DNA of 64,000 nucleotides from Bartonella australis AUST/NH1 (GTDB taxonomy: Bacteria; Pseudomonadota; Alphaproteobacteria; Rhizobiales; Rhizobiaceae): positions 1,178,001 through 1,242,000 of the forward strand of contig NC_020300.1 in assembly GCF_000341355.1 (NCBI RefSeq), read 5' to 3'. A program made the translations under genes and the position numbers. Positions 61,791 through 64,000 of the stretch are shown here, piece after piece (positions within the stretch are counted from its first letter, which is position 1; each line of letters starts with the position of its first letter). Under the pieces are notes generated by a model that had not been told where the DNA came from, made no database searches, and was given only the letters and a program-made list of their open reading frames with translations.

Positions 61791-63971
61791 TCATTTTTTG
61801 CAACTTTTTTCATTATGAATATGTTGCAAAATAGTCCACGAAGCATATTCTATCAAAACATCTTTCAAGAGCGGCAATGTATAGGGAAATTCGATAAAAT
61901 AAGACTTTTTCCGATTAATCTTTATATCCATTTTAATTCGCCCAAGATTTTCAGTCTGTTGATAAACCTCTTCTATAGAGGGGTTGATATTTATATTAGC
62001 CTCAATTTGAAGTTTGTTTTCCCCTTTATTTAAATCCACCTCCTTCTGTAAATATTTTAGAAGATTTGGATCTTGAGATGAAAATTGAATTGACGCAATA
62101 GGGGCTAGTTTTTTTTGAGCTGTTGTGATTTCTGCCCCCACTAAATATTTTCGGAAACGCTTCTCAAAATTTTCTTTTGCTATTTTTGACAAAGGCGCCG
62201 CAGATAAACTAACAAGCTGCACAATCACATAGGGACTTTTCCATAAAAAATGGCTCTCAAAAAGGTGGTCTGCGAGGTGCTCATCCACCCAATTGGCAAT
62301 TTCACTTTCACTAATTCCTATCAGAGTCCAAGCATATTGGTGCTTTGGTAATAATTGATGTCCTTGAAAATGCTCCAAATAGCGCGCCAAAAGAGGATTG
62401 GCTTGCGTAGGCGGTCCGGGCAAAACAACGATGCAACTTCTTCCACAACGAAGATGAAAGCCGGGTGCTGTCCCGCCTAGATTGTCAAGCACCGTTGCAT
62501 TTTTTGGGAAAAGAGCTTGTCGACTATTGGCCTTATTTGCCTGAATTCCAAGCCGCTTTAGCTGACTCTGCACAGTTTCCCATACTATTTCGTGATGAAT
62601 AAGAGGCCGTTGCACAGCAATGGCAACCGCATCACGTGTCTTATCGTCAGAAGTAGGCCCTAAACCGCCACTTATAATAATTAAATCATCTTGATCGAGA
62701 CATTGGATGATTGTTTCTGAAATCTGCTTCAAGCTATCCGCGCATACAAATTGTTTTCTGACTCTGATATTTTTTTCTTCAAGCTGTTTACTTAATGATT
62801 GTAAATTTGTATTGAGATATTGACCAGAGAGTAATTCATCGCCAATTGTAATAACAGATGAAATACAGGTTTTCTGATTTATTTCTATAGTATCAATGAT
62901 GTTATTGGCAAAATCTTTTGTTGAGCTCACACCGCCTAAATCATAAGTCAAAATCTTTTCAGAACGAATAAGCTGATCCACATGATCCGAAAGAGAACGT
63001 GCTTCATCTTTAAAATTCAAATATTCCAATAACAAAGAAATTGTATAAAACATCGCTGCAGGATTTGTTTTTCCCTGTCCTGCTACGCACGCAGCGCTCT
63101 CATGAACAGGCTCAAAATATGCAATATCTTCCCCTATATTCGCGCTAGGTGCCAACCCCAGGCCTCCCATAACACCAGCAGCTACATTAGACAAAATATC
63201 ACCGAGCATATTTTCTGCAACAATAACACCAAATCGGCGTGGTTTCTTAACTAACCATAAGGCGACAACATCGACATCATGGATTTCTGCTTCAATATCT
63301 GGGAAATGCACAGAAACTTTTTCAAAAATCTCTTCAGCGAATTGCCCACTTTCTCTCATAATATTTGATTTATTTGCAAAAGTTACACGGGATAAAGCAT
63401 GCGTTTTGGCATAAGAAAAAGCACTCTTAAACAAACGCTCTAAGCCACATTTTGTTTGTAACTGCACAGACCATGCCGCTTCTTCTGGACCGTATTTTTC
63501 TATATTGGGGTGTTTAAGCCAAGAAGCAATATGCTCTGGGACGCTCCTGAAATCCATGCCCGCGTGTAAACCTTCCGTATTTTCGCAGATGACACATCCT
63601 CTAAAAGGCTCAAAAGGACCGGATATGTACCTAAACGGCCTTATGTTAGCAAATAATCCAAGCTTCTGCCTTAATTGAATAATAGGCGACACATAATTGA
63701 GCCTTTTATCCTTCAAGTGTGGGGCAAGCTCTTTTTGCGCTTCTTCTTCTCCTTTACTTGTTATAGCACCAAGAAGAATAGCATCACTTATTTTAATTTT
63801 TTCCCATGTGTCTGACGGAATAGGATCTCCATTTTTTTTCCAACATTCCCATCCAATCTCTCCATAAATCAATTCTACCGGTACTTTTATACGCTCCAAA
63901 ATTGGAAGAGTAGCACCACATATTTCCGGACCTACCCCGTCTCCTGGCAATACAAGAATTTTCTTTTTCAT
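61791..63971 (-). CDS. Isopropylmalate dehydrogenase-like / CinA-like fusion protein
   Basis: The frame begins near the window edge but the ATG at 63971 fits the domain start (KILVLPGDGVGPEICGATLP). Residues ~1-362 form an isocitrate/isopropylmalate dehydrogenase-type domain (NIRPFRY, ENTEGLHAGM, GDILSNVAAGVMGGLGLAPS, ANIG, FEPVHESA). Residues ~370-530 form a CinA/MoaB-like domain (ITIGDELLSGQYLNTNLQ, IISGGLGPTSDDKTRDAV, GTAPGF, VLPGPP), with a further ~200 residues of unclear kind. Two expected dehydrogenase residues are changed: the Arg before ENTEG is Cys, and the second Asp of GDxLSD is Asn. So substrate or activity is likely altered. It cannot be assigned as LeuB with confidence. Confidence 0.85.
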   Translation of the reverse strand: MKKKILVLPGDGVGPEICGATLPILERIKVPVELIYGEIGWECWKKNGDPIPSDTWEKIKISDAILLGAITSKGEEEAQKELAPHLKDKRLNYVSPIIQLRQKLGLFANIRPFRYISGPFEPFRGCVICENTEGLHAGMDFRSVPEHIASWLKHPNIEKYGPEEAAWSVQLQTKCGLERLFKSAFSYAKTHALSRVTFANKSNIMRESGQFAEEIFEKVSVHFPDIEAEIHDVDVVALWLVKKPRRFGVIVAENMLGDILSNVAAGVMGGLGLAPSANIGEDIAYFEPVHESAACVAGQGKTNPAAMFYTISLLLEYLNFKDEARSLSDHVDQLIRSEKILTYDLGGVSSTKDFANNIIDTIEINQKTCISSVITIGDELLSGQYLNTNLQSLSKQLEEKNIRVRKQFVCADSLKQISETIIQCLDQDDLIIISGGLGPTSDDKTRDAVAIAVQRPLIHHEIVWETVQSQLKRLGIQANKANSRQALFPKNATVLDNLGGTAPGFHLRCGRSCIVVLPGPPTQANPLLARYLEHFQGHQLLPKHQYAWTLIGISESEIANWVDEHLADHLFESHFLWKSPYVIVQLVSLSAAPLSKIAKENFEKRFRKYLVGAEITTAQKKLAPIASIQFSSQDPNLLKYLQKEVDLNKGENKLQIEANININPSIEEVYQQTENLGRIKMDIKINRKKSYFIEFPYTLPLLKDVLIEYASWTILQHIHNEKSCKK

Positions 63972-64000
63972 ATTTTTTTGATCCACGAATTTATAATATC

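Overview
The window looks like a chromosomal segment of a low-GC alphaproteobacterium, most likely Bartonella or a close relative. This rests on an FzlA-type GST-fold protein (an alphaproteobacterial cell-division factor), the dapB-gpmA order, the character of the prophage genes and the AT-rich composition. No database search was possible, so every family name comes from reading motifs and gene order.

Layout: (1) 1-3029 is core chromosome: fzlA-like, dapB, gpmA and tRNA-Leu(CAG). (2) 3014-46161 is a complete-looking ~43 kb prophage (element A) integrated into the 3' end of that tRNA. Left to right it holds accessory genes and cargo; lysis genes; a P2-like contractile tail (D, X, U, T, E'/E, FII, FI, then fibre, I, J, W, V); a lambda-like head and packaging module (E, D, C/scaffold, B, W, A, small terminase); vapBC; a replication module (SSB, RusA, DUF1376-type initiator with internal iterons, RuvC-like); two separate CI-like repressors; a recombination module (Sak4-like ATPase plus YqaJ exonuclease); and a tyrosine integrase next to the right att site. 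The phage would be a myovirus with lambda-type head and P2-type tail. (3) 46162-49539 is a small second element (B) between two further copies of the 16-bp att core. It carries an MFS transporter and a ruined integrase of another type. (4) 49540 to ~56400 is a decayed third element (C). It starts with the same left end as element A but carries a different, podovirus-like capsid module, plus remnants of replication, lysis and toxin genes. (5) 56430-64000 is chromosome: a DUF1460 amidase-like protein, an AmiD-type amidase, a membrane protein and a fusion of an isopropylmalate-dehydrogenase-like domain with a CinA-like domain.

The most interesting parts are: two tandem c4-type antisense RNA modules in front of antirepressor genes, in which the complementary arms differ between copies while the scaffold is conserved; a cargo slot bounded by ~190-bp direct repeats that carry a promoter, a ribosome binding site and the first codons of a methyltransferase and of a PD-(D/E)XK-like protein; two S24 repressors with their own control regions; an iteron origin inside the replication gene; a three-att tandem array on one tRNA; and the dehydrogenase-CinA fusion.

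How it works together (inference): the integrase recombines at the tRNA; the two repressors silence replication (leftward) and recombination (rightward) operons; antirepressors held back by c4-like RNAs could lift repression; HigBA, VapBC and the methyltransferase/nuclease cargo would serve maintenance or defence.
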